Part shown: in pieces, positions 1-8,003 of the stretch
Layout: every line of letters starts with the position of its first letter
How positions within the stretch are numbered: position 1 is the first letter of the stretch
DNA from: JBLHKE01 sp047619485
GTDB lineage: Bacteria > Verrucomicrobiota > Verrucomicrobiia > Verrucomicrobiales > DEV007
NCBI GenBank assembly: GCA_047619485.1
Contig: JBLHKE010000059.1
Span: 1-17,893 of the forward strand
Reading direction: 5' to 3'
Length of the DNA stretch: 17,893 nucleotides
Program-made: the position numbers and the translations under genes
Notes under the pieces: generated by a model
Databases searched by the model: none
What the model was told of the DNA's origin: nothing
The model's input: only the letters and a program-made list of their open reading frames with translations

Positions 1-1
1 C

Positions 2-3000
2 ATCATTGTCGACTACCCTGAGGAGTTCAAAAAGGAATTCAGCTTCGAGCTCCCCGCCAACAGCCACATCCAGATCTCGTCCGACGGAAAGTTCGCGATG
101 GCCAGCGCACGGATCAAAACGAAGGAAGATGAATCGCTATCCGATGCCCTCGAACGCGAGGTCGCCGCCGAGCAGGAAGATCAGGACCAGAGAAAATCCA
201 TCGCCCGCCCTGCCAGCCAGATCAAACCCGGCAACCCGATCTACCTCCGGGTTATCGATCACGACCGCAACCGCAGCGACGCCCAAGATGAGGTTTTGAT
301 CAAAATCAGAGCCTCCAGCGGCGACCTAGTCGGCGCCAGCCTCAACGAGACCGGCGCGCACACTGGCATCTTCGAAGGCACCGTCGCGACCGGCGAACTC
401 CCCGCCGGCGCGCTCGCCAGCGACTCGTCCATCGACCACAGCCCGCTCATGGCGATCGATCGCGATCCTCAGACCTCCTGGATCAGCGAGCCCGACGGCG
501 CTGCGCCCAAATCGATCACCGTCGACATGAAAAACCTCTACGCGGTCGACACCGCCGTCCTCCACGCGACCGAACCGGTGCGCACCCAACTCCACGGCAG
601 CCACGACGGTCGTTTCTGGTATCCACTAACAACCCCACCAACGGAACCGCTGCCAGCGAAATTCGGAGCAATGACCCAGTCCATCTACGAGGCTGTCCCA
701 AGTGAACTGAAATCCTGGAAACAAGTTACCGACTTCGTAAAAAGCCAAAAACCAAAGAGTGGGGGCGTTTCCCCCCAGAGTCTATCAGCCGAAGCCCAAC
801 CTGCCGATGAAGGAAAACCCGCCCCCACGCACTCCGTCCTCTGGCAGGGCAAATTCCACCAACCGCGCGATGGTGCCGTCCGCTTCGAAATCAACGCTGC
901 CGGCGGCGCAATCTACATCGCCGGCCACGCCACCGTCGGCCTCAGTGCCGATGCCTATCTAAAAGCCGGTCTACACGACCTCGCCCTATTCGCCACTGGG
1001 AGCGGTTCTCTCAGTGCCACCCGCGCCATCGAGAATCCCAACAACCCCAACGTGACCCAGGTGCCGTTCACCGCAGAGGACTTCAAGCTCGAGGGTGAAG
1101 AGATCGCCCCCACGGCCGCCGAGGTTTCCCAACAGCCCGGCAAGCTCACCTTCAGACTACCCCCAGCCGAACTCCGCTACCTGCGCTTCACCTTCGACGA
1201 ATACAAGGGTGAATCCATCGCGGTGAACCACATCGAGATCAGCGGTGGCGGCAAGACACACATCCCCACGGAGGCCGACATCCTAGCATTGGCAAGAAAC
1301 AATATCCTAGAGATCGCCGCAGGAGACACCGTCACCGGCACCTACATCGACGCCGTCACTGCTGGCGGCCTGCAACGCAACAAAGCCCTCAACCAATCGC
1401 TTACCGCCACCTACTACAACGGCCAGGTATTGCCGATATCCTACGACTTCGTCCGTGCCGGCAATGGCGGCGTCACCGAGATCCGCAAGGAACTCCTGCG
1501 CATCGATCCCGGCGAGCGCATCACCATCGAGGTCGCCGACTTCGACATGGACGCAACCGGCACCGCCGATAGCGTCGAGGTCGAAGTCCAGGTGAACAAC
1601 GACGGCGAGATCCAGGCGCTCACCGCAACCGAGACCGGCCCGACCACCGGTATTTTCAAAACCGAGATCGAAGCGCTTGCAGCGTCGCCGGGCGACACCA
1701 TCTACCTGCGCTACCGCGACCAACAGAACACCTTCCCCGGCCATGCCGCGACACGCGAGGAGCGCGTATTCGTCCGCACGCCGACCGAGGGACAGATCCG
1801 AATCATCGAGACCCGCAGCGTCCCACGGGAGGAGGCCGCACCAACCATCAGCTATCTCCCGCCGCGCGATGTTGAACTAAAAGGTGTCACCTTCACCGCA
1901 CCCCTCACCATCGAGGTGATCGATCCGGACTCGGCCAAAGACAGCCGTTCGCAGGTGATCGTCGAACTAAAAACCCAACAAGGCGACCCGATCCAGGTCG
2001 CCTGCCAGATCAGCAGCGCCCATGGCGAAGCTGACCCAGCACTCGCTGATGAGCGCAACCCCGCCCTCTTCCAAGGACGCTTCGTCGGTCAGGTAATCAT
2101 GCGCCTCGGTGGCCCCCAGAGCCCGAAGGCGATCCCGCAGACCGTGGAACTCCCGGGCAACCTCATCGGCAGAGTTCTCTCCGCCGACGAGGAACCGGAC
2201 CAATCGCTCGTGCACGTCCTCAATCTCACTGGCAAAGATGTCGTCACAGCGACCTACATCGAACAGGCTCGTCAGGAAAAGCCGGATGACCAGGCGCGCC
2301 TGATCGCCGACGGCAGCATCCAGATCACCAGTGACGACTACGAGGAACCAGCCGAGCTCCTATTTCTCGGCGAGCGCCTATTCATCCGAGTCGAAGATCC
2401 CGACCTGGATGTCTCTTCTGAACGCGACCATGCCATCGTGCAGATCTCGACTGGAACCGGAGAGAGCGAGAGCGTCGAACTTGAGGAAACACTCACCCAC
2501 AGCGGCGTGTTCACCGCGTCCTTCGCGCTGCCAGCCTCACCGCAACCAAGCAAAGACAACGGCATCATCGAAGGCTTCTTCGGAGACATCCTCACCGTCG
2601 GTTACCTCGACCAGAACCCGGCCAGCCAAGATTCACAACTCGTGCTCAAACAGGAAATTCCGATCGCCGAGGGCACCGATGGCATCGTCGCTGCCTTCAG
2701 CAAAATCTTCGGTGACGAAGACCTCGCGATCCAGACACAGTTCCATATCGCCGAGAGCTACTTCGAACTGTTCAAAAGCCATCTCGCCCTAGAGCGCGAG
2801 GAAGAGGCCACCGCCGATCTCAATGCGGGTCGTAAAGTGTTGCGCGAGCTCGCCGAGGATTACCCAGATCCAAAATACGCACCACGCGTCGCCTACCTGC
2901 TCGGGCAGTTTTCCCAGGAACTCAAAGAATGGCCGGACGCGATCGATGCCTACAAGACCATCGTCCGCGACTACCCGGAGCACACGCTCGCGACCGACGC

Positions 3001-3514
3001 CCAGTACAAGCTCGGCCAGTGCCACGAGCAGGCTGGTGAATTTGACGCCGCCCTCGATGCCTACGTCGCACTCGCCGCCACCTACCCCGACAGCCCGCTG
3101 ATCGCCAGCGTGATGATGCGCATCAACGAGCACTTCTACGTTGCCGAAAACTACGAGATCGCAGCGAAGGTCGCGGAGAAGTTCGTCGAGAAATTCCCCA
3201 CTCACCAGCACGCAGCCAAGATGGCCTTCCGCGTCGGCCAGAGCTACCACAAAGACGAGGACTACCCGACGGCGGGCGATCGTTTCGACCAGTTCATCAA
3301 ACTCTTCCCCGATGATGATCTCAGCCCGCAAGCGCTCTTCTGGGCAGGCGAGAGCTACCGCCTAGCGAAGAATATCCCGCTAGCCTTCCGCCGCTACAAC
3401 CGCTGCCGCTGGGACTTCCCCGAAACCGAAGCGGCCAAGTTCGCCCGTGGCAGACTAGCATTGCCAGAACTGCTCCAACAGTTCGAACGTGAGGCAAACC
3501 TCGAGAACGATTAG
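2..3514 (+). CDS. Large secreted/envelope protein with repeated beta modules, discoidin and PA14-like domains and a TPR tail (5' partial)
   Basis: The frame is open to the left edge, so the start lies outside the window; the first internal ATG is at 98, and residues here count from it. Four modules share a pattern: a strand like G-x-x-I-x-I-x-V-x-D-x-D, then a T-G-I-F type motif, then a G-D-x-V-x-x-x-Y-x-D strand. The first strand of each is at about 43-55, 472-483, 601-611 and 758-769. The first module is interrupted at about 105-400 by discoidin-like sequence (AIDRDPQTSW; HGSHDGRFWYPL; later LRYLRFTFDEY with NHIEISGG), which itself encloses a PA14-like stretch at about 245-305. Residues 876-1110 are TPR repeats of the tetratricopeptide/YbgF type (KLGQCHEQAGEFDAALDAY, AFRVGQSYHKDEDY). 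The stop is TAG. The architecture suggests an adhesive or scaffolding surface protein with a protein-binding tail. Substrate and exact role are unknown. Confidence 0.85.
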   Translation: MIVDYPEEFKKEFSFELPANSHIQISSDGKFAMASARIKTKEDESLSDALEREVAAEQEDQDQRKSIARPASQIKPGNPIYLRVIDHDRNRSDAQDEVLIKIRASSGDLVGASLNETGAHTGIFEGTVATGELPAGALASDSSIDHSPLMAIDRDPQTSWISEPDGAAPKSITVDMKNLYAVDTAVLHATEPVRTQLHGSHDGRFWYPLTTPPTEPLPAKFGAMTQSIYEAVPSELKSWKQVTDFVKSQKPKSGGVSPQSLSAEAQPADEGKPAPTHSVLWQGKFHQPRDGAVRFEINAAGGAIYIAGHATVGLSADAYLKAGLHDLALFATGSGSLSATRAIENPNNPNVTQVPFTAEDFKLEGEEIAPTAAEVSQQPGKLTFRLPPAELRYLRFTFDEYKGESIAVNHIEISGGGKTHIPTEADILALARNNILEIAAGDTVTGTYIDAVTAGGLQRNKALNQSLTATYYNGQVLPISYDFVRAGNGGVTEIRKELLRIDPGERITIEVADFDMDATGTADSVEVEVQVNNDGEIQALTATETGPTTGIFKTEIEALAASPGDTIYLRYRDQQNTFPGHAATREERVFVRTPTEGQIRIIETRSVPREEAAPTISYLPPRDVELKGVTFTAPLTIEVIDPDSAKDSRSQVIVELKTQQGDPIQVACQISSAHGEADPALADERNPALFQGRFVGQVIMRLGGPQSPKAIPQTVELPGNLIGRVLSADEEPDQSLVHVLNLTGKDVVTATYIEQARQEKPDDQARLIADGSIQITSDDYEEPAELLFLGERLFIRVEDPDLDVSSERDHAIVQISTGTGESESVELEETLTHSGVFTASFALPASPQPSKDNGIIEGFFGDILTVGYLDQNPASQDSQLVLKQEIPIAEGTDGIVAAFSKIFGDEDLAIQTQFHIAESYFELFKSHLALEREEEATADLNAGRKVLRELAEDYPDPKYAPRVAYLLGQFSQELKEWPDAIDAYKTIVRDYPEHTLATDAQYKLGQCHEQAGEFDAALDAYVALAATYPDSPLIASVMMRINEHFYVAENYEIAAKVAEKFVEKFPTHQHAAKMAFRVGQSYHKDEDYPTAGDRFDQFIKLFPDDDLSPQALFWAGESYRLAKNIPLAFRRYNRCRWDFPETEAAKFARGRLALPELLQQFEREANLEND

Positions 3515-3524
3515 GTAGACTGAA

Positions 3525-3683
3525 GGGCACCTCGGAAAACCTCATGCGGGCTGGAGCTTGATAAAATCCCCGCTGTCTTCGTTGCTAAAGCGCCCACTAT
3601 CACCAGATAGCTTAGCGTTTATCGCCTCGCCAGCGGGAATTTTCTCTGCGCCCCATTTCCACAGCAGGTTTCCAGAGGTGCCC
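3525..3683. repeat. Imperfect inverted repeat downstream of rph
   Basis: The arm at 3525-3542 (GGGCACCTCGGAAAACCT) matches the reverse complement of 3666-3683 at 16 of 18 positions, and the similarity extends outward a few bases more weakly. A second, perfect 9-base pair, CTGGAGCTT at 3551-3559 and AAGCTCCAG at 3686-3694, lies nearby but is not collinear with the first. The arms sit in the gap between two converging genes. The structure could be a long terminator hairpin or the ends of a small non-autonomous element. No target-site duplication is visible, so the mobile-element reading is weak. Confidence 0.45.
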
Positions 3684-3697
3684 TGAAGCTCCAGAGG
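3542..3697 (-). other. In-frame coding-like extension after the rph stop
   Basis: Directly after the TAG stop of the RNase PH gene, the same frame stays open for 51 codons and ends at TGA (3544-3542). The translation starts PLELQGTSGNLLWKW and ends DSGDFIKLQPA. It has a credible mix of hydrophobic, charged and Gly residues, although third-position G+C is lower than in the neighbours by eye. There is no start codon of its own, and no family was recognised. It may be a decayed C-terminus of a former gene, a readthrough tail, or chance: an open run of this length is not rare in G+C-rich DNA. Confidence 0.3.
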
Positions 3698-4483
3698 CTA
3701 CGATCCGCCGAACACATCCGCCAGCCCCTTGATCGCATCCTCATCCACCTCGCCTTCAGCCGCGCGGATCGCTTCGTGTTGCTTCTTGCAAAGCTCTTCA
3801 CAACCCGATTTGCCCAGCTTCAACATCGCCGTCAACTGCTCGTCGGAGAATGTCCCCTCTTCGCCAGTCCCCTGCATCTCAACAAATTCACCACCCTCAG
3901 CGATCACGAAATTCATGTCCACCGCCGCATCGCGATCCTCAACGTAGTTCAGATCCAGGATAGCCGCATCGCGATAGATCCCCGCGCTGATCGCCGACAC
4001 CATTTTCACCATCGGCGACTCCTTAAAAACACCAGCTGCAATCTTACGGTTGAAGGCGATCCCCAGCGCCACGCAGGCACCAGTCACCGAAGCCGTGCGC
4101 GTCCCGCCGTCGGCCTGGAGCACGTCACAGTCCACCCACACCGTGTGCCCATCGACCTTTTTGAGATCCACCGCCGCACGCAATGATCGCCCGATCAGGC
4201 GCATGATTTCTGAACTGCGGCCATCGAGCTTCCCCCGGGAGATATCGCGTGGCTTGCGCCCGATGGTCGAATACGGCAGCATCGAATACTCCGCCGTCAG
4301 CCAACCGCCCTTCACCTTCTGCTCCTTCATCCAACGCGGCACGCCACGCTCGATCATCACCGAACAGATCACCCGAGTCCGCCCACAGGACACCAGCACC
4401 GAGCCCGAGGCATGCGGTGCAATGTCAGGGACAAACGAAATTTCACGGAGTTGTTCGGGAGTTCTTCCATCTACACGGTTCAT
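3698..4483 (-). CDS. rph: Ribonuclease PH
   Basis: This phosphorolytic 3'-5' exoribonuclease trims the 3' ends of tRNA precursors, using phosphate and releasing nucleoside diphosphates in the cytoplasm. The 261 residues cover the whole family fold. Visible signatures are VDGRTPEQLR at the N-terminus, GRTRVICSV, GGWLTAEYSMLPYSTIGR, EIMRLIGRSLRAAVDL, then DCDVLQADGGTRTASVTGA, which carries the phosphate-binding region, and VEMQGTGEEGTF near the end. The last ~20 residues are acidic and slightly longer than in typical ~240-residue members. The ATG at 4483 is preceded by GGGGAAGG, one of the few Shine-Dalgarno-like sequences in the window. The gene is divergent from lpxK and converges on the large surface-protein gene. 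The stop is TAG, followed by an in-frame coding-like tail. Confidence 0.96.
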   Translation of the reverse strand: MNRVDGRTPEQLREISFVPDIAPHASGSVLVSCGRTRVICSVMIERGVPRWMKEQKVKGGWLTAEYSMLPYSTIGRKPRDISRGKLDGRSSEIMRLIGRSLRAAVDLKKVDGHTVWVDCDVLQADGGTRTASVTGACVALGIAFNRKIAAGVFKESPMVKMVSAISAGIYRDAAILDLNYVEDRDAAVDMNFVIAEGGEFVEMQGTGEEGTFSDEQLTAMLKLGKSGCEELCKKQHEAIRAAEGEVDEDAIKGLADVFGGS

Positions 4484-4608
4484 AGCCTTCCCCTAGGCGC
4501 TCCCACCAAAAGGGGCAAATGTTAAATGCGAAGCCCACCACCTGTGCTAAGTAATCGGGGCGTCTCACCTCCCCTCTAAGAATCCCGCCCGACATTCAAA
4601 CCCGTGGC

Positions 4609-4626
4609 AAGAGCATCCCTGCTCTT
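4609..4626. other. Short perfect hairpin upstream of lpxK
   Basis: AAGAGCA, a TCCC loop and TGCTCTT form a 7-base-pair stem in the 204-base divergent gap between rph and lpxK. No T-run follows, so an intrinsic terminator is unlikely. It may lie in the lpxK 5' leader or be an operator. No convincing -35/-10 pair or riboswitch was recognised in the rest of this gap (4484-4687). Confidence 0.35.
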
Positions 4627-4687
4627 CGCCCCAATAGAAAATCGACAAGGCATCCAAGCCGCAAGCTTGAGCCACAACAGCCACTAG

Positions 4688-5878
4688 ATGAAAGAGCAGC
4701 TCGAAGAACTCGAACAGTTCGCCATCGACGTCATCCTCGACCGGCGCCGCGGCACCCGTGCCGGCGTGCTGCGTTTCGTGCTCGGCCGCCTGTCGCTAGT
4801 CTACCGCGCCATCGTCTGGTTCCGGCTGTTCCTCTACCGCAACCGCATCCTGCGTGAGAACAATCTCGGTTGCCTGGTCGTCTCGATCGGCAACCTCACG
4901 GTCGGCGGCACCGGCAAGACCCCCATCGTCGAGAAGTTCGCCCGCTCGCTCACCGAGGGAGGTCGTCGCGTCGCCATCCTCAGCCGCGGATACAAGAGCG
5001 TCAAACCACCGGTCAGCCAGCGCATCAAGAGCCGCATCAACGGTAAGACCATCCACTCGCCGCCGCGCGTCGTCACTGACGGCAAACGCATCCTGCTCGA
5101 CTCCAAGACAGCTGGCGATGAGCCGTTCATGCTCGCCTCGAACCTCGACGACGTCGCCGTGGTCGTCGACAAGGATCGCGTCAAGGCCGGCAAGTTCGCC
5201 ATCACCGAATTCAAGGCCGACACACTGCTGCTCGACGACGGCCTGCAGTATCTAAAACTCAAGCACCGGCTCGACATCGTGCTCGTCGACCGCTACTCGC
5301 CGTTCGGCAACGAGTACCTGCTGCCACGCGGCACGCTGCGCGAACCACCGCGCAACATCAAACGCGCCAGCTACATCTTCATCACCAAGTGCAACGGCGA
5401 GCCCAACGACGAACTCATCGCCCGCATCCGCAAACACAACCGCACCGCCGAGATCATCGAGTGCACCCACAAGCCGCAGTACCTTGAGAACGTCGTCACC
5501 CGCGAGCGCATCTCGCTCGACGCGCTCAAAGACAAATACATCGGCAGCATCAGCGGGATCGCCGTACCGGAGAGTTTCGAGGATGGCCTGCAGAAGCTCG
5601 GAGCCAAACTAGAGACCCGAAAACGCTTCACCGACCACCACCGCTACACTGAGAAGGAGCTGCTAGATTTCATCAACCGCTGCATCAACCGCGACGTCGA
5701 CATGATCGTCACGACGGAGAAAGATTTCGTCCGCTTCCCCCACCTCCCGAGGATGGACGTGCCAATCTACTTCATGCGCGTCGAGATCGAGATCCTCAGC
5801 AATGAGGAAACCTGGACGGAATGCGTCAACCGCATCTGCAAGCCACGACCGATCGTGCCGGCGCGACGGTTTTTCTAG
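4688..5878 (+). CDS. lpxK: Tetraacyldisaccharide 4'-kinase
   Basis: LpxK phosphorylates the 4' position of the tetraacyl disaccharide 1-phosphate to make lipid IVA, the sixth step of the Raetz lipid A pathway, at the inner face of the cytoplasmic membrane. The P-loop is at residues 68-79 (GNLTVGGTGKTP) and is followed by ILSRGYKS. GDEP is at 143-146 and DDGLQ at 183-187, matching the family's conserved acidic motif, and LPRGTLREP is at about 212-220. A hydrophobic stretch at about 30-50 fits the N-terminal membrane-associated helix. At 396 residues it is longer than the E. coli enzyme (~328) because of an N-terminal region rich in Glu and Arg and a longer middle. An in-frame TAG abuts the ATG, so 4688 is the first possible start. 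No Shine-Dalgarno sequence is visible. The presence of this gene implies an LPS-bearing outer membrane. Confidence 0.95.
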   Translation: MKEQLEELEQFAIDVILDRRRGTRAGVLRFVLGRLSLVYRAIVWFRLFLYRNRILRENNLGCLVVSIGNLTVGGTGKTPIVEKFARSLTEGGRRVAILSRGYKSVKPPVSQRIKSRINGKTIHSPPRVVTDGKRILLDSKTAGDEPFMLASNLDDVAVVVDKDRVKAGKFAITEFKADTLLLDDGLQYLKLKHRLDIVLVDRYSPFGNEYLLPRGTLREPPRNIKRASYIFITKCNGEPNDELIARIRKHNRTAEIIECTHKPQYLENVVTRERISLDALKDKYIGSISGIAVPESFEDGLQKLGAKLETRKRFTDHHRYTEKELLDFINRCINRDVDMIVTTEKDFVRFPHLPRMDVPIYFMRVEIEILSNEETWTECVNRICKPRPIVPARRFF

Positions 5879-5913
5879 GAGTTCCGTCTGCAACATGCTA
5901 GCGTCGCGCCTCT

Positions 5914-6684
5914 GTGAGCAATCAGGAACCGCCAGCCCAGCCCAATCCCCGTGCTCCAAAAGCTGGCCAGGGCATTTTTCCGCCAACGCGCTGGACCCTC
6001 GTCCACCAGATGCAGGATCCAGAGGCGGCCCAGCTCAGCGCCAAAGCACTCAACGAGCTCTGCCAGATCTACTGGCAGCCAGTCTTCATCTACATCCGCA
6101 GCTGGAACAAATCGCCAGCGGACGCAGAAGATCTCACCCAAGGGTTCTTCTCGAAAATCCTCTCAAAAAACTCATTGGATCTGATCGCCCCGGACAAGGG
6201 GAAGCTCAGAACCTTTATCCTGGTCGCCTTAAAACGCTTCCTCGCCAATGCCCATCACCACGAATCAGCCCTGAAGCGTGGCGGCGGCCAACAGGCGATC
6301 TCCATCGATGCTGAATGGACCGGTAGCTACTCGAAAAAAATCGAACCCGCAGATGGCGACAGTCCCGACGTGCTCTTCGACCGGCAGTGGGCTCTCACCA
6401 TTCTCAATAGGGCCATCGCGCAACTACGCCAGAGCTACGCCTCGGGCGGCAAGGAGCATGCATTCGAGGCTCTGTTGGGAACCATCTCACCGAGCGCCGC
6501 CAAACGCCCGCTCGCGGAGATCGCCACCGAGCTAGGAATCTCCGAGAACGCCGCCAAGGTCGCTTCCCACCGCCTCCGAAAACGCTACCGCCAGGCTCTT
6601 CAAGAAGTGATCAGCGACACCGTCGAATCCGAGGAAGCCGTGGACGAAGAGATCCGCTACCTCATGAGCGTTTTCAGTCGCTAG
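5914..6684 (+). CDS. ECF-like sigma-70 family RNA polymerase sigma factor
   Basis: The 256 residues include a region 2-like segment (LCQIYWQPVFIYIRSWNKS, then DAEDLTQGFFSKIL) and a region 4 helix-turn-helix near the C-terminus (PLAEIATELGISENAAKVASHRLRKRYRQ). The two are joined by a long linker of the kind seen in planctomycete and verrucomicrobial ECF-like factors, which are commonly encoded beside Ser/Thr protein kinases. It starts at GTG 5914; an in-frame TAG lies at 5899-5901 and no Shine-Dalgarno sequence is visible. It lies 35 bases after lpxK and converges on a lipoprotein gene 10 bases away. The adjacent lipoprotein units carry a shared bipartite promoter-like element, so this protein is the natural candidate to read it; that link is inference. 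No anti-sigma factor gene is visible. A remnant of a kinase gene lies about 1.9 kb downstream. Confidence 0.9.
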   Translation: MSNQEPPAQPNPRAPKAGQGIFPPTRWTLVHQMQDPEAAQLSAKALNELCQIYWQPVFIYIRSWNKSPADAEDLTQGFFSKILSKNSLDLIAPDKGKLRTFILVALKRFLANAHHHESALKRGGGQQAISIDAEWTGSYSKKIEPADGDSPDVLFDRQWALTILNRAIAQLRQSYASGGKEHAFEALLGTISPSAAKRPLAEIATELGISENAAKVASHRLRKRYRQALQEVISDTVESEEAVDEEIRYLMSVFSR

Positions 6685-6694
6685 GTAGCGTTAA

Positions 6695-7153
6695 TCAATA
6701 GCCACTACCCAGTGCTAGGATCAGAAGTGCCGGTGTCGCGACGACGGTTCTCACCGTCCTCTTGGCTGCATTCCCGGTCTTTTTTCGTGCGATTCGAGCG
6801 CGCTCCTTGGGAGTGACCTGCGCCAGCGCGGATTGGATTCGCGCTTGCGAATTAGCACCCTTCTCCGGAATGAAGTAGCGGGTGCCACGCCCGTCGCCGG
6901 TGCAAACCCATTTCCCGTCCCAGACTCCGGTGGGATGGTCAGCTGCGACCCCCTTTGGGAAGAACGTCGGCGGGGTGTCCTTCACCTGGTACCAACTAAC
7001 CGCATCCGCCGTGACAGGCTGCCTGTCACTGGTTTTGATCGAGGTCGTGCCGCAGGAAACGAAGGCATTGCTCGCCAACAGCGCAATGAGCCCACCGATG
7101 ATACGGATTGTGCCACGGGCGAAACGACGGTCTGATGTGTTTTTTGTTTTCAT
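6695..7153 (-). CDS. Small lipoprotein with C-terminal hydrophobic segment
   Basis: The 152 residues begin with a basic n-region, a hydrophobic core (IIGGLIALLASNA) and the lipobox FVSC, so it should be lipidated and exported. The middle contains WYQVKDTPP and then W-V-x(5)-G-R-G-T-R-Y-F-I-P, which resembles the lipoprotein encoded at 7231-7683. A basic stretch (RIARKKTGNAAKRTVR) precedes a hydrophobic end, VATPALLILALGSGY, that could insert in a membrane. It has its own promoter-like element at 7163-7188, with the ATG 9 bases after TGATC. It stops 10 bases from the sigma-factor gene, tail to tail. No named family was recognised. Confidence 0.8.
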   Translation of the reverse strand: MKTKNTSDRRFARGTIRIIGGLIALLASNAFVSCGTTSIKTSDRQPVTADAVSWYQVKDTPPTFFPKGVAADHPTGVWDGKWVCTGDGRGTRYFIPEKGANSQARIQSALAQVTPKERARIARKKTGNAAKRTVRTVVATPALLILALGSGY

Positions 7154-7162
7154 ACTTTCATT

Positions 7163-7188
7163 GATCAGGATTTGAAATCAAAGGTTAC
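7163..7188 (-). promoter_or_regulatory. Putative ECF-type promoter, copy A
   Basis: Read on the minus strand: GTAACCT (7188-7182), 14 bases, TGATC (7167-7163), then 9 bases to the ATG at 7153. The same two boxes with the same spacing occur at 7969-7944 and 8068-8093. The form fits a -35/-10 pair of an ECF sigma factor with an AACC-type -35 box. A start about 7 bases past TGATC would leave almost no 5' UTR. Confidence 0.6.
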
Positions 7189-7230
7189 AAGGTCGGGGAA
7201 CAAATGCGGTGCCAGCTCGATTTCTAGCTA

Positions 7231-7683
7231 CTAATACCAAGCCGGTATCGTTGACGGATCGGTCCAGGCTTTTTTAAAGGACAACTGCCAATTGGTGATC
7301 TTGGTAGCTTCCCCGCGCAAGATCCCAGGGCTAACGTTGCCAACCTTCGCCCTTGGCACGAAGAGCCGCTTCCCGTCCCGCACGTCCACGAACCAATCCC
7401 CGACTTCCTCCGTCCGCGGCGAACTCACTGAATAGCCAGCAGCAACATAGACGGCTGGATCGTCGGCCACCTTCTCCCACAACCCGTGCTTGTTCCATTC
7501 CGAATCCGGGAGAGGTCCTGCCTTGCGCTCCTTCCGAGCACTAATCATATCAGGCAATGCGCCGGAAATTGATGAACGCCTTGACCCATCCGAAGAGATG
7601 CGGGACTCGGTGCCGCTGCAAGAAACATGGCAAGAACAAAACCATCCGAGCGAAACCATCACAAATATTTTCGGGATTTTCAT
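7231..7683 (-). CDS. Small lipoprotein, distal gene of a two-gene operon
   Basis: The 150 residues start with a signal sequence (MKIPKIFVMVSLGWFCSCHVSC) with a plausible lipobox at HVSC; an alternative Cys lies at CSC just upstream. A Ser-rich linker follows. The region from LWEKVADDPAVYVAAGY to DWFVDVRDGKRLFVP aligns by eye with WYQVKDTPPTFFPKG and W-V-x(5)-G-R-G-T-R-Y-F-I-P of the 6695-7153 product, suggesting a shared small domain. The C-terminus ends in PAWY. The ATG lies 2 bases after the stop of the upstream gene (7686-7934), so the pair is probably transcribed together and may be translationally coupled. Function is unknown. Confidence 0.78.
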   Translation of the reverse strand: MKIPKIFVMVSLGWFCSCHVSCSGTESRISSDGSRRSSISGALPDMISARKERKAGPLPDSEWNKHGLWEKVADDPAVYVAAGYSVSSPRTEEVGDWFVDVRDGKRLFVPRAKVGNVSPGILRGEATKITNWQLSFKKAWTDPSTIPAWY

Positions 7684-7685
7684 CG

Positions 7686-7934
7686 CTAGTAAGACATCGC
7701 TTCACCCGCATAGACGAAAGGCTGCATGATCAGCCAGCCCACGGCCTTCAATGGGATGGCCGCCCCAACAAGTGCCGTGTCAGCGACCCTTTTGCCGACA
7801 GGCACGGAGTTTTGCCTGCTCGACTCGAATTCTCCTGAGGTGGTCGAGCAACTGCTCATACCGAGTGCGAGACTAGCAGCTAAGGCCAATACCACGGTTC
7901 GTCGGACGTCCATTTGATTCGTATTCGTTTTCAT
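7686..7934 (-). CDS. Very small lipoprotein, first gene of a two-gene operon
   Basis: The product is about 82 residues, with a signal peptide (RRTVVLALAASLALG) ending in the lipobox MSSC and then a Ser/Thr-rich linker. The C-terminal half (ALVGAAIPLKAVGWLIMQP, ending FVYAGEAMSY) is hydrophobic and may contact the membrane. I chose the ATG at 7934. A TTG five codons upstream overlaps the putative -10 box, so it is unlikely to be in the transcript. An internal ATG at 7913 is a possible alternative. GGAGG lies only one base before the 7934 ATG, too close for a normal Shine-Dalgarno sequence. No family was recognised. Confidence 0.75.
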   Translation of the reverse strand: MKTNTNQMDVRRTVVLALAASLALGMSSCSTTSGEFESSRQNSVPVGKRVADTALVGAAIPLKAVGWLIMQPFVYAGEAMSY

Positions 7935-7943
7935 ACCTCCATA

Positions 7944-7969
7944 GATCAAGAACCACGGCGATAGGTTAC
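7944..7969 (-). promoter_or_regulatory. Putative ECF-type promoter, copy B
   Basis: Read on the minus strand: GTAACCT (7969-7963), 14 bases, TGATC (7948-7944), then 9 bases to the ATG at 7934. The layout is identical to copy A down to the distance to the start codon, and both genes then begin ATGAAAAC. The bases TTCTTGATCTA around the second box are shared with copy C. It would drive the two-gene lipoprotein operon. Confidence 0.62.
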
Positions 7970-8003
7970 AGGCTGCTGCGCATTTTTCTCGAGGAGTAAT
8001 CGG

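Noticed and set aside
4050..4496. A 148-codon plus-strand frame
   Set aside because: It is antisense to rph, whose signatures are unambiguous.
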